DNA from: Letharia columbiana
Taxonomy: Eukaryota > Ascomycota > Lecanoromycetes > Lecanorales > Parmeliaceae
NCBI RefSeq assembly: GCF_014066305.1
Contig: NW_023501060.1
Location: forward strand, 310,001-374,000
DNA length: 64,000 nt
Direction: 5' to 3'
This document shows, piece after piece, positions 32,861 to 45,500 of the stretch. The notes under the pieces were generated by a model. The model searched no databases. It saw only the letters and a program-made list of their open reading frames with translations, and had not been told where the DNA came from. Position 1 is the first letter of the stretch. Each line of letters begins with the position of its first letter. The translations under genes and the position numbers were made by a program.

Positions 32861-34647
32861 CTATTCCGGCTTCCCGACCGGGCGCAACCGCACCAGCAGG
32901 GGTTTCTTGTCCCACTGGATCCAGCTGTCCTGCTCGTCCCAGTCTTGGCAGTCGGCGGAGAGGTGCATGTCGAAGCTCCAGAGCATGCGGGCGAGGATGA
33001 GGCGCATTTCGAGGTAGGCGAGACTAAAAAAAATTGTTATTGGTGTCATTGGTTCCTTTCGTGCGGGGAAGGGTAAAGAGAGATGTGGATGAGTTGACTT
33101 ACTTCCTGCCGATGCAGCTACGGGGACCGAGAGAGAAGGGTTGGGAGGCTTCTTTGTTATCGGTCGCGAATTCCTTGTCGCCGAGCCAGCGTTCCGGGAT
33201 GAAGACGTCTGGATCTTTGAAGTTGGCTGTGCTGCGGTGAGCCGCGTGGGTGCTGACTTGGACGTAGGTCTGCATCCAAGGGGGTTTAGCAAGCGCTGTC
33301 AGATGGATGGATGGTCGTGACTTACGCCGCCCGGAACCCATTGGCCGCAGATCATGGCCCCTTGGCGTGGCGTGAGGCGGGGAAGCCCTTCCGGAAAGGG
33401 CGGATACATCCTCAGACCTTCGGAGACGATGGCGGCGAGGTATGGGAGCCGCTTCACCCTGTCAGGCTCAATGTCCTGTTCGCTGGTGAATGCGCCGCGG
33501 ATCTCGTCAACGGCTTTCTTCAGAGCCTCGGGGTGCTTGAGCAGCTGGAAAGTTATGCCTGCCAAACCGGACGCGGTACTCTCGCTCCCGGCGAGGACTA
33601 TGAGCGTAGAGTTTGCGTACAGCTCCTGGATTGGCATTGCCACTCCCTCTCTGCTTTTGATAATGTAAGACAGAAAATCCGGATGGTCTGACTTTGATGC
33701 GATTCGCCGGTCAACCTTGTCACAATTCAAGTTGAAAACTTTATCTTGTCGGGCTTTCATGGATTTTGGAATCATCAGCCTGACGATCTTGTCCAAAGGA
33801 CTTAACTGCTTGCTATGCTTTGATTAGTATTTTCCTGTCCTACAACATGGTCAATCACACTCATACCTGATATTGACAAAGGCAAAAGTCTTGAACGCAT
33901 TAAATACAAGCTCGACCCATTCCGTAAAGCGGGCAAGTTCAAGGCAGTTGAACGGCTCGCCAAACGAAAGATCTCCAATCAAGTCGAAAGTAGTCCAGAT
34001 GTACCATTCGAACAGGTCGACTGGTTTTGACCCTGTGTCCTTGACTCTGTCCCCTAATTTCTCGATCAGTTGTCCCGTGAAATGCTGCAAAATGTCCTGC
34101 TGCTCCGAAAGCGCCTTGTCGGAAAAGGCGGGCAGAAGAGTCCGGCGAACCCTACTGTGGGCATCTCCTTCGGAGGTCAAGATGGAGTGGACGCCATTGG
34201 TCGCTGGCTGAAAGAAAGCCGGATTCTTTCGGAAGCCTTCTCCTGGCTGACGATGACCGTAGATGGTTTTCAAGGCCTCTACACTGATATACGAGAGCTC
34301 CCCGGGCGCTGTTCGAACGACCGGCCCATATTGCTCATGCAGTTTTCTATGCTCAGGCACAAGAGTCCCCGAGAACATCCATTTGAGGTATGGGATCCGA
34401 GAAGCTGCGAGGAGCTTCGGACCCGGGTACTTTCTCAAAGGATGAAAGTAAAGATTATAGAGGACGTTTGCAGCGAAGTAAGCTATAGTCTGGTTACGTA
34501 TACATCAGTCTCCTGGCGATAAAAGGCTCAAGTGATTGACAACGTGAAACAAATCATACTCACGAGAAGACAAACTACAGCTGCACCAATTCCTACTTGA
34601 TCGAGAGAGATCACGGAGGATGATCCCAACATGTCCAGGAAAGTCAT
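32861..34647 (-). CDS. Cytochrome P450 monooxygenase
   Basis: Five exons, 34647-34564, 34489-33867, 33812-33326, 33269-33103 and 33023-32861, assemble to 507 residues with all phases matching. An N-terminal membrane anchor (VGIGAAVVCLLTIAYFAANVLYNLYF) is followed by HPLRKYPGPK, the Pro-rich hinge. I-helix AGSEST is at ~310-315 (usual AGxxTT; Ser-Glu replaces the common acid-Thr order), ExxR at E367-R370, PERW at 423-426, and the heme loop FSLGPRSCIGRNLAYLE with the proximal ligand Cys450. ER-bound, needs cytochrome P450 reductase. It resembles fungal cluster P450s of the benzoate-hydroxylase/CYP58-CYP65-like broad type. The substrate is unknown, probably the polyketide made next door. Divergent from the PKS gene across 4.9 kb. 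Confidence 0.93.
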
Positions 34648-35280
34648 GGTGCTTGTAAAATTCTTAATGACAAGACCTCCTCAAAGGCAAAGGCTTCGGC
34701 TTCGATTGGTGACCGTCAAAGTCGAAGATAAAGAAATCAGGGTGTTCAAGCAGGTAAGCTGCGATCTGAAAAAGTCCCCAAAAGATTCCCAAATGTCAAT
34801 GGAAACCAGACTGATGAAGGCTGGATGATGCAGTGACATTCGTGACGTTTGTGCGTCCTGATTATGGTCATGACCCAGACCCGAGCGGCTGACCAGAGGC
34901 ATAGGAGCTAGCGCATATGGTGCAACCCACATCTCATAGCTTGACAGAAGTCTGATGGTCGCAGCTGCAGTCCCGAACAGTTCTCAATCAAGACGCGAGA
35001 TGATCGGGGTCAGCAAGATGCTGGGCATGTCTAGCAGCGAGGCGGCCCGATACCAAATCTAGCCCGACTCATCGGTGAGGTTCGGAGTGACGTGTGATTT
35101 GTTACTTACTCTTCCAATCGTTTGGGGGGCCAATGGCAGAGCCATGGCCACCGTCTCCGATTCGGACCAATCAAAGCATGCGATAAGGTCGCAGATTTAT
35201 GCACTTGTGTTGTGAAGCAGAATGTATGCAGATCTGAGGCGTGGTTTTGGCAGGACGTCTGCAGGTCAGAAAAATGATTT

Positions 35281-35337
35281 TGTAGGTGGATGAATGTAGG
35301 TGGATGAATGTAGGTGGATGAACATAGGTGGATGTAT
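35281..35337 (+). repeat. 14-bp minisatellite, 4 copies
   Basis: GTAGGTGGATGAAT repeated, the last copy diverged (ATAGGTGGATGTAT). Confidence 0.9.
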
Positions 35338-37681
35338 GCAGGCCAGCAGTGCACTGAAATGCCCCAAAGAGTGGGAGCTGTCCGTGCGTCAATTCTTTCG
35401 CCCGCGTACGTGTATCCACGAGGCGAAACGGGGGCTTGTGGTTGATTGTCGTGGGCAGAGGGGGTGCGCCACAAGGTTGTCGCTTTGGGATGAGATCGAG
35501 AAGCTGACGGGGCGATAGGTTGCATGCGTACGGGTCAGAGGTGCGGTGGAATTGAAGCGTGAAGTTGAAAGTCTGTCAATCGATTCGTTGATTGATTAAT
35601 TAATTAATCCATCCGTTAATGCGTCTATTCATGTCGCTCGCGTATGGTATTAGATCAGATCGAGCAGGCCGCATGCGTGACATTGCCGAATAGAAGCTTG
35701 TGCATGCTTCAAATTGGGCTGCGCTGGAACAGTAAGATTATAGATGGTCATCTTACATGTTGCATTATGTTACATTACATGTATGTTATATTATGTTACA
35801 TTAAGTATCTTATCTGTTTGGAATTGGGATTGAAATCGGAACTGACGAAGGATGGAAAATTGATGGATGAGAGTTCGCCTAGCTTCTCCATTTGAGGCTA
35901 TCTTGCTGATCGCCCATACTCATAGTTTTTGACAGTGCCAGTAGCCTTGTACCGAACCCCGCTCAAGTAATGTAAGGTAACCCCACCCCACCCTCCGGAA
36001 CTTTTAAATCTAGGCAACCGTGGAGCATGGACCCCTGCAATCAAGAAGCTCCTGCAAGATCCCGTCGTCGAACTTTCAAGCACGAAGTCAATGTCAGCAC
36101 TAAGCACCGTAGCGCGCAGATCATTGAGACTGCCAACCTAATCAGAGAGGCGCGCTGAAACTTGATTTTGCGCTACAGACTAGCGGCGGGAAATATCGTG
36201 CGTGACATTCGGCACCGATGAAGGGATGAATCTTTGCCTTCCCCACCCTCCAATTGATTCGGTGTAGTTCAGATCCAGATAATATACCTAGCCTTTCCGA
36301 GCAGTTTTAGCCGCATTGTTCAGCCAACCTTTGAAGCTTCACTTTAATCCTTCGAGCACGTGATATCAAGCGAGCTGTTACTTTATCCGACATCCTGACG
36401 CGACATGTTTTGGCCTCGACGCACCCCGAGAATTTCCGTAAGAAACGATACACGTAACGTAAGCACGTGCGTTAGTATATCTCGACTACGGACACATTGG
36501 TAAGGAAATTATCAGAGAGGTCGTTTCGAAAAATCCCCTTCTGGCTTATTGCGGCGTCTTCGTAACCCACACGATGATCGACCCCCGATGGAATGCTATT
36601 CGCGAATCTGATGTGGTGTCAGCCACCCTGTATGTCAATTGCTGGGATGCTAAGCAACGACCTCCGCGCTGAGACTGTTGGCACGCCGTCTTCAGGGAAA
36701 AGGAGTCACACTGGAAGTTGACGACCGGATTTGACAGTGTGTCCCAACCTCTACAACCCGAAGGTTCGATGAGAGAATCGGAACGGTGACATCCTGCTGA
36801 CGGCCTTGACTGAGCATATGTAATCGTAATACGCATCGCGGTGTGCAGGAAACATTCAACCGTACCGTGTCCTTGATGTTATTGAGGTGTGACCCGATTT
36901 TGACGATAGCGGACCGCCTCTGGGTAGCCGAGCAAATAAACAACGAGTAGCGGACATTACAAAACTTGAATGTTTAGACGATCCACGTGAGTATTGCAGG
37001 GGAGCTGTATCTGTGGGGTGGTGAAGAGACGTACGATGTTGCATCATGATACACTTCTCTAGTGGAGGTAATATTTCGTGGTAAGGTCATATCTATGGGG
37101 CCCTTCCAGCCGGCGCCAATGTCTGCACGATCGGACCACACAGTCGTATCTGCATCCGGTCCTCTGCTGGGCTCAGATTGGTGGTGACCCCATTTTCTGC
37201 TTCACAGTGGCTGCTTGTCTGGCCCCTGACTCTCCTCTGGATCAACAAATCCACCCACAGATGTTGTCTTTGCTTGTAAAACTGTCGACACCCTCATTAA
37301 TGACACTGATTGTTGGGTTTGGCGTTCAGGGACGCCATGGCTGCCGTGGGTTGAGCATGTTGCAAAGGTTGCGGTAAGCCGGAGTCAAGAGGCGCTTCGG
37401 CCCAAGCCACTTAGACTTTGGTCCTCATCTCATTGTTCTCGACCGCGCTTTCGAGATGATCTTGGCATTTACGGGTGTGGTAGTCAATGGCAGCGTATGA
37501 GAAAGTGATTTGGTGGCTCGCGGCTCGGGGAGGAAGCGATACATCTAGAACGGAGATTCGATGATGTCATCACACGGCAGTACTTGCATGACACGACAAG
37601 TCAGGAAGCACGAAAGTTTGACGCATCTATTCATTGGGTTGTCGTGGATGAGATTCTGCAAGAACGTTCACGGAGACCCTG

Positions 37682-37973
37682 CATGGACGTGCGTAAAGAT
37701 CTGGCATGAAAGTGACTATGTTGAGATGTGCACAGAGCACACCAATTGAGGTTCCCAGCAGGAGAACCTTGAAGATCCTACATGGACGTGCATGAAGATC
37801 TGGCATGAAGTGATCGTGTCGAGATTGTCATGCTCGCGATCAAGATTGGTTACTTCCACACTTGATAAGCCTTCAGGGGACACACGATTCGGAATTTTCC
37901 ACCAGTGGGACGTCGAACCCCTGCTTGGACGTGCATGACATCTGGCATGAAGTGACTGTATTGAGATTGAGAT
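37682..37973 (+). repeat. Three diverged ~50-bp direct repeats
   Basis: Copies at 37682-37731, 37781-37830 and 37924-37973 share a GGACGTGCATGAAGATCTGG-like core followed by CATGAAGTGA...TTGAGATT. Spacing is about 100 and 143 bp. Confidence 0.8.
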
Positions 37974-39512
37974 GCTTGAAAACTATGAAATAGCAAGCAT
38001 TTGACGCACCAGAGGCAGATAAGCAGGCTCGCAGATGCGAACGTCCTAAAAGGTAGTTTCTCTTACCAGGGCGTAAGAGATCGTACGATTTGATCCGTAG
38101 ACATTGCGATGGGTGAAGTAAACGCTGCATTGGTCGTAGTTACAGAGTTGTACTTACCTCAGCTCATGAAGAAAAGGTACCGCAAACAGTGACGCGAGTC
38201 GGGAATTAGGCGCCGGAGCATCGGGGAAATCCCTTTCCGTCCGTGTTGATATCGAGGCGTTTCGTAAAATCCTAGATCCCTAAGGATGCAACGTTCACAA
38301 TTCACGATTCGGTCCGGCCCCTTGCCTTCTTTCAGCACCTGTGTGTGTTGGCTGTCAAATTTCAATCATGAAGGCGAATAATCGCAAAGCTCCAGTTCAG
38401 CTGTAGCTCTTAGCCCCTGCCGACTTCTTGGCATTGAGAGAGTGGTGCCACCCTCTTGGTATGGATTGCACTCCGCCCAACCCAAAAGAGAAGATAATGC
38501 AAAAGATGCATAACAGCTTGGATCATGATCAAACTTTGAACCGTGTTCAAGGTATTAGGTTTACTTACGCATTGCGGAAAGTAGTACTTTATCCCTTAAA
38601 CTTTGGGTACCACAGTTCGAACGAGACGCCAAGATATCTCGAAATTCAGATATCTTGTACCTCACTTCGTATCAACTGCAACAATACAACAATACCAAGT
38701 ATGATAGAGGCAGGGGTCCACAGGTACGAATGAGTAGCGCAATCTTCTCAATGCCGAAGAATGTCAAGCTTCCTGCCCTCACTCATTCTGCACCTCTCGA
38801 AGCTGCACCTACCCTCCCTACCCTTCTCTCCACTTTTCTCCTTTCACACGCACCTTCCTTCTTCCGCCTATCACGCTGGGTTGCTGGCGCATCTGATACG
38901 AACTGAGTTCAGCCGCTCCTAATATATTGACGTTAAGCCAGTGGACACTATGGACATGTCAAACGATGCTTCTAGCCCGATCTTTTCTCTCGTGAACTCG
39001 ACATCTTTCACAAGCCCAAGGCCTGAAAGCACCGGTTCGGCCGAGACTAGGCGGATTTGGGTCGGTCTCGAACCTTCCGAGAGTTGGGGGTGCGTCAATG
39101 GCGCGCTGTCATCCTCCTGGAGCAACCAAGACTTACTTCAGGACAGGCTGGATCGGGATCTTCCGAGGTCAGTGCGCTATTCGATCTTTCTACATGCATT
39201 AGTCTCAGCACCGGGATGTCCCTGGTGTTTGTCGATCTTCTTGGGGCCAACCAAACAATATCACAAGTTAACCTGATAACTTGTGTTGGCGTAGGAACGC
39301 CACGATAGGTCAAGGCTACCGAATCAGGCACCATCACCGAATCTCACGCGTCATTGACCGTATGCTTCTTAGACCAAAGCTCTATATACCCCTCTACACT
39401 GTTTCTGTAAATGCCTCGAGTATAATTTTCAACCTGAGCGTATCTCTGCTCTGATTCAACCTGATTCAAGGGACTTTCAACATCTCACTTGGAACAACCC
39501 ATCGCCCCAACG

Positions 39513-42500
39513 ATGGCCTCTACTCACGATGAGCTGCCTTCAATGGCGGTGTTCAGCCCGCAGAGCAAGGCGCCACAAGAGGCATATCTGGACGAATTAC
39601 GGTCGTATCTGTGCGGAAAGGCTGAACTTCGACCTTTACTTGACGCCATCGAAGATCTCCCGAATACGTGGTCCATCTTTGCCGACAACAACCCCGACAT
39701 TGCAGCTTTGAGCCAAGGCTTACGGTATACCCAGGCGTTGTCCGACTGGGTCAGGAATGGGAATTCATCAAGGATTGCCAATGTCATGTCTGGAATTTTG
39801 TCATTACCTCTGTTGACCATAATCCAAACGGTACAGTATTTCCAATTCCTTGAAGTCAAAAGGCTCCGCCACCATGACTTCATAGCGCGGCTTCGGGATA
39901 GAGGAGGAGTGCAAGGCTACTGTGGAGGACTCATGCCTGCTATTGCAATCGCCTGCTCTGCGAGCGAAGCCGAAGTAGCCATCAATGCCTCCAGAGCCAT
40001 GGGCATCGCACTAGGCGTTGGCGCTTATGGTGAGCTTGGAGACGACGAGAACATAGAGGGCCCAACTACAATAGTCGTCCGACTCAAATATCCGGGCCAA
40101 GCCCAGGAGATCATAGAGGACTTCATCGACGTGCGCTGCCCATACCAAACTATTTTGCGTGAATCTAGCTAAATCATTCACAGGCGCACATATCAGCCAT
40201 CACGGACCCAAAGACTGTCAGTATTGTTGGGACGTCCAAGTCACTTGCAGAAATCCAGGTCCGAGCAAAGGCTCGTGGGATGCAAACCCAAGCCATGCAT
40301 CTGCGAGGGAAAGTGCATAATCCGGAAAATGCCGATTTGGCACAGGAGCTATGCACACTTTGCGATAAGCACGAGAATCTTCTGCTGCCGGACGCTTCGC
40401 ATTTGAAATCTCCTTTGAGATCCAACAAGAACGGGGAGAAGATTCTGGAGGGGTCCCTCAATCATGAAGCAATTGAGACGATCCTGGCATCGTGCTGCCA
40501 ATGGTACGACCTTCTCAATGGCGTCTGCAGAGATTTGGAGAAGACCGGAACTCAAACCCATCTTTTTGCTGCGTTCGGGATTGGCGACTGTATTCCTTTG
40601 GCTCCATTCCATAAAGCAGGGCTGCAGATCACAAAACTGGATATTCTCTCCTTCATCAAAGCTTTAATGCCACCTGTTCTGCCAGTGTCTGACTTTGGTG
40701 TTCAGTATGCTTATCCGACAGATGCGGTTGCTGTCGTAGGTATGGCATGCCGCCTACCTGGTGCCAACAACATCGAAGAACTCTGGGATTTAATCTCGTC
40801 TGGCCGTTCGACTGTGGCACCGGTCCCGCAAGATCGGGTGGACATTGCGCATAGCTTTCGAGCTTTGCAAGACCCAAAGTGGGCCGCTAAGCAACAGTGG
40901 TGGGGCAATTTCATATCTGACATCGGCTGCTTCGACCACAGCTTCTTCCGCATGAGCCCACGAGAAGCGGCGTCAATGGATCCACAACAACGGATTCTTC
41001 TTGAGACAGCATATCAAGCAATGGAGTCGAGCGGGTACCTTGGATCGCACCGACGTGAAACGGGCGATCCTGTCGGAGTCTTCCTAGGAGCAAGTTTCGT
41101 TGAGTATCTGGACAACACTTCTGCAAACCCGCCCACCGCATACACCTCTACTGGGACAATCAGAGCGTTTCTATCCGGCAAGATAAGTTATCACTTTGGT
41201 TGGACCGGTCCTTCCGAGATTCTCGACACAGCATGCTCGTCTTCCCTAGTCGCCATCAACAGGGCTTGCAAAGCGATTCAGAATGATGAGTGCTCAATAG
41301 CACTTACTGGTGGTGTCAATCTTATCACTGGTGTTCACAACTACTTGGATCTTGCAAAAGCAGGCTTCCTCAGTCCAACTGGGCAATGTAAGCCATTTGA
41401 CAGCGGCGCAGATGGCTATTGTCGTTCAGAGGGTGTAGGACTTGTTGTTTTGAAGCGCTTGAACCAAGCCTTGACCGATCAAGACCAGATACTTGGCGTT
41501 ATCCCCGGCGCAAGCACCAATCAAGGTGGCTTAAGTCCATCACTCACAGTTCCGCACAGCGCTGCTCAGGTAAAGCTGTACCGGGGTATCCTCCATCAAG
41601 CGGGAATGAGACCGGAGCAGGTATCTTATTGCGAGGCCCACGGCACAGGCACCCAAGCAGGGGATCCATTAGAAGTAGCAAGTGTACGGGAAGTTTTCGG
41701 GAGCCCTGAAAGGCAAGATTACATGCAGTTGGGGTCGATAAAAGGCAACATTGGCCATTGCGAAACTGCTGCTGGAGTTGCCGGTCTTCTCAAGGCGCTG
41801 GTCATGGTCAACAAAGCCGCAATACCGCCTCTAGCTAGCCACAAGAGTTTGAATCCAAAGATTCCAGCTCTCGGGACCGACAGGCTTGCAATTTCAAGCA
41901 CTCTAGAAGCTTGGAAGGCTTCGCCGAGAGCCGCACTGGTGAATAGCTATGGTGCAGCTGGAAGCAATTCAGCTGTTCTGGTTTGCCAGGCTCCTGATAA
42001 TGATAGACAGCCTGCACGCTGGTCACCGCCCTTGGATTTTGCCTATCCAATCATACTGAGCGCTGTGTCCAAGGCCAGTCTGGTTGCCAATGCTGAGAAG
42101 CTAGCAACCTTTCTTGAGACTTCAAAGTGCACGATCGCTGATGTCGCGTTTACCCTCGTCGAAAAGCGCAAACGCCATCCAATACGATTCGTGTCGATGG
42201 CGTCGAATATGCCGGGGTTGGTCAAATCTCTACGATCGATACAGGACCCCTCGGACGCTCCGCAGCCAAGAAAGGTGGTGTTGACCTTTGCTGGTCAAAG
42301 CCGGCAATCTGTTGGGCTGAACAAAAATCTGTACGACTCATTCCCTCTCTTCCGGCAGCATTTGGATGCATGCAACGAGCTGTTACAGCAAAGTGGCTTT
42401 TCTTCCTGTATACCAGCAGTCTTTGACAAGGAGCCTGTTGGGGATATTGTGGCACTCCAGTGTGGGTTGTTCGCTGTTCAGTATGCATGCGCTATGGCTT

Positions 42501-45500
42501 GGATCGACAGCGGACTCCAAGTGGAAGCTGTAGTTGGTCACAGCTTTGGGGAATTGACAGCTTTGGCGGTGTCGGGTATCCTATCCCTCAAAGACGCTAT
42601 CAAGCTTGTTGCTACCCGAGCTGTATTGATGCAGTCAAAATGGGGCCCCCATAAAGGGACAATGCTTTTGGTGGGTGCAGCTGCTGAGGTTGTGCGAAAA
42701 ATAATCTCCGGAAGGCAAGATGTCGAAATTGCTTGCCACAATGCTCCAACAACCCAGATTGTCGTGGGCACGGAAAGTGCCATCTCAGAGGTCGAAAATC
42801 TTGTCAACCAGGATTCAGAGTATGGTGGCATCAAATGTAAACGCCTAGATGTTACGCATGGCTTCCACTCCCGCTTCACCGAACCACTGCTGAAGGATCT
42901 TTCTGCGGTGGCTAACTCGATGGCCTTCAGAGCGCCATCGATCCATTTAGAGTCCTGCACCTTTGAAGAGCTACCCCAAGTAGGACCCGAACGTATCGTC
43001 CGACACACTCGAGAGCCTGTCTTTTTCCACCAAGCTGTACGCCGCCTGGAGCAGCGATTTGGCTCATGTCTGTGGCTCGAAGCTGGCTTCGACTCTCCGA
43101 TCACAGCAATGATTAAGAGAGCCGTTGAGACCCCGGAGAAGCACCACTTTCAGGATCTGAAGACTCCGAGCGGAACAAACCCCACTGTCTTGCTTCCTAC
43201 CATAACAACCAAACTTTGGCAAGAGGGTGCCTCGACCTCCTTTTGGGGCTTCCGTCCTTTGCATGAAACACACGTCAAGCAAGTATGGTTGCCACCCTAC
43301 CAATTCGAACGAAGCTACCACTGGATGCCCTATACCGACCATGCTTTGGAGATGAGTGAAAACCAAGCTATCGGCGGCAAAGCAAAACCTGTGATGGAAA
43401 CGTCAAGTAAGCCCCTACAACTGGTCGAACCTCGGACGAAGCCCAAAGAAGAGGGTGAATATACCATTAATACACAAGCTCAACGCTACACCGGCATCGT
43501 TTCTGGACACGCCGTTCTCAACAAACCACTGTGCCCCGCAGCTATGTACATGGAATGCGCAGTGATGGCCGCTCAATTATCACTTGGCAAGACCGAGAGT
43601 CAGGGTCTTTGGTTTGAGGATCTGACCTTCGAAGCGCCTCTCGGAGTTGACCATGGTCGCGATGTTACTGTTGTCTTGAAAAAGGACGGTTCAGACAAGG
43701 CTTGGTCTTTTGTTGCCAGGAGCGTAAGCAAAACCAACCCAAGCCCCAAACCGACATTGCACGCCAAAGGAAAATTTGGTTTCTCTTCGAGCACTCGATT
43801 CGATCGGTATGACAGACTCATGACCGGCCGCATAGCGCAACTCAAGGAGCAGCCCGAAGTTGAGAAGCTGAAATCCAAAAGAGCTTACGAACTGTTTTCT
43901 CGAATTGTTGTGTACGCAGAGCTTCTGAAGGGAATATCGTCGATCACATTAGGGGAATCGGAAGCATTGGCAATGATCGATGTACCGCTCCATAGCAATA
44001 CCAATGACAGCTCTGCGACAGGAATTTGCGACACAATAGCGCTGGACACCTTCATTCAGGTGGCAGGTCTTTTGATCAATTCCAGTGCGCATTGTGCCGG
44101 GGATCAGGTTTTCGTTGCCACCGGTGTTGAGAATTTTTCGATGGGCGCGGCCTGCGACTTTGACAGGTCCAGGAAATGGACTGTGTATGCCATGTTTACA
44201 CCTGTGGGTGACGGGAAAGCGATGGGAGATGTTTTTGTCCTCACAAGAGATAACGCCGTGGTCATGACGGTCATGGGTGTACAATTCACTAGGCTTCCGG
44301 TCACAAGGTTAGACAAGCTGCTGGACTCTGCTAATCCTAAAGCTCGCGACGCGCCGGTCGCGAAACCGACTCAGCCAACTCAGCCACACTTCATAGATGC
44401 GACACCTGATACCTCTAGCCAGAAACAGAGCGATTCTGACAGTGATGAGGATGGTCTGCAGTCTGGAAGCAGTAGTAACACCTCTCTTGACAGCGATTCG
44501 GAGGGGCCTGATGATGATGGTAGTGTGAAGACACTGAAGTCTCTCATCGCATCGTACGTCGGGTTGGCCGAAGATGCCATTTCCGATGAGGCGAATATTG
44601 CGGACCTGGGAGTCGACTCCCTAGCTGCCACAGAGCTGGCCGATGAGGTCTCGAATACCTTCTCCACGGAAGTCGCTGGGGACGAAATTCAGATGATGAC
44701 ATTTGGCGAACTGTGTCAAAAGGTGGCACCCCGGAAAGCAAGCAGACCCTCCAAGGCGAGTAAACCGGCTCCAACCCAAATTTCAACAGTTGCGCCACTG
44801 CCAAGCGTCTTACCCGGCAAACCTGAAGGCTCGAAGCCTGTAGCAGAGGCTCTGTCAAGAGCAAATCCTGCACTATCCGATACCACTGTCGTTCAATCCG
44901 ATCCCATCCAAATCCTTCGAGAATGTGATCCCTTAATTGGCACATCTGCCGATAAACACGGCTTCACTGATTACTGGGACTCAGTCGCGCCAAAGCAGAA
45001 TCAGCTCGTCTTGACGTATATTGGTGAGGAACTCAGAAAACTGAATCTTGATCTCTGGATGGCTGAGGCTGGAGCGATCCTTCCAAGTATCGCATATCTT
45101 CCAAAGCACGAACAAGTTGTCCAGAGACTGTGGGATATTCTTGCCGATCATGGCATTGTGTATCCCTACGATTCCAAAATGATCCGGTCCAGCAAGCCTC
45201 TTTCAACAACACCATCCACAGATTTGCTCAAGGAAATCAATGCCTCGTTTCCGAAGTATGCCAACGAAAACACGCTTATGTCTGTCACGGCACCCTATTT
45301 CGCCGACGGATTGGCCGGGAAAACTGATCATATCGGCTTGCTCTTCGGGAACCAGTTCGGCCAGGAATGTCTCAACGACTTTTACAACAATTCGCCCCAG
45401 CTGGCAGTGATGACGAGTCATTTGCTTAACTTTTTCAACAAGCTTCTCGTAGATAATCCACCTGAAGGCCCACTTAGGATCCTTGAAGTTGGTGCCGGCT

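Larger units (their letters stand above)
34648..39512. other. 4.9-kb gene-free interval between P450 and PKS
   Basis: No frame longer than about 110 codons, and none with a family motif. It contains a 14-bp repeat (35281-35337), an ACATTA/TGTTAT-rich patch (35755-35810) and three diverged ~50-bp direct repeats (37682-37973). A 111-codon frame at 38941-39276 has no recognisable domain. The last few hundred bases, with a TATA-like CTATATAC at about 39381, should be the PKS promoter. The interval could be a decayed gene or a long regulatory region. Confidence 0.6.

Noticed and set aside
38941..39276. 111-codon frame starting MDTMDMSND upstream of the PKS
   Set aside because: No recognisable domain, weak composition; more likely part of the PKS upstream region.
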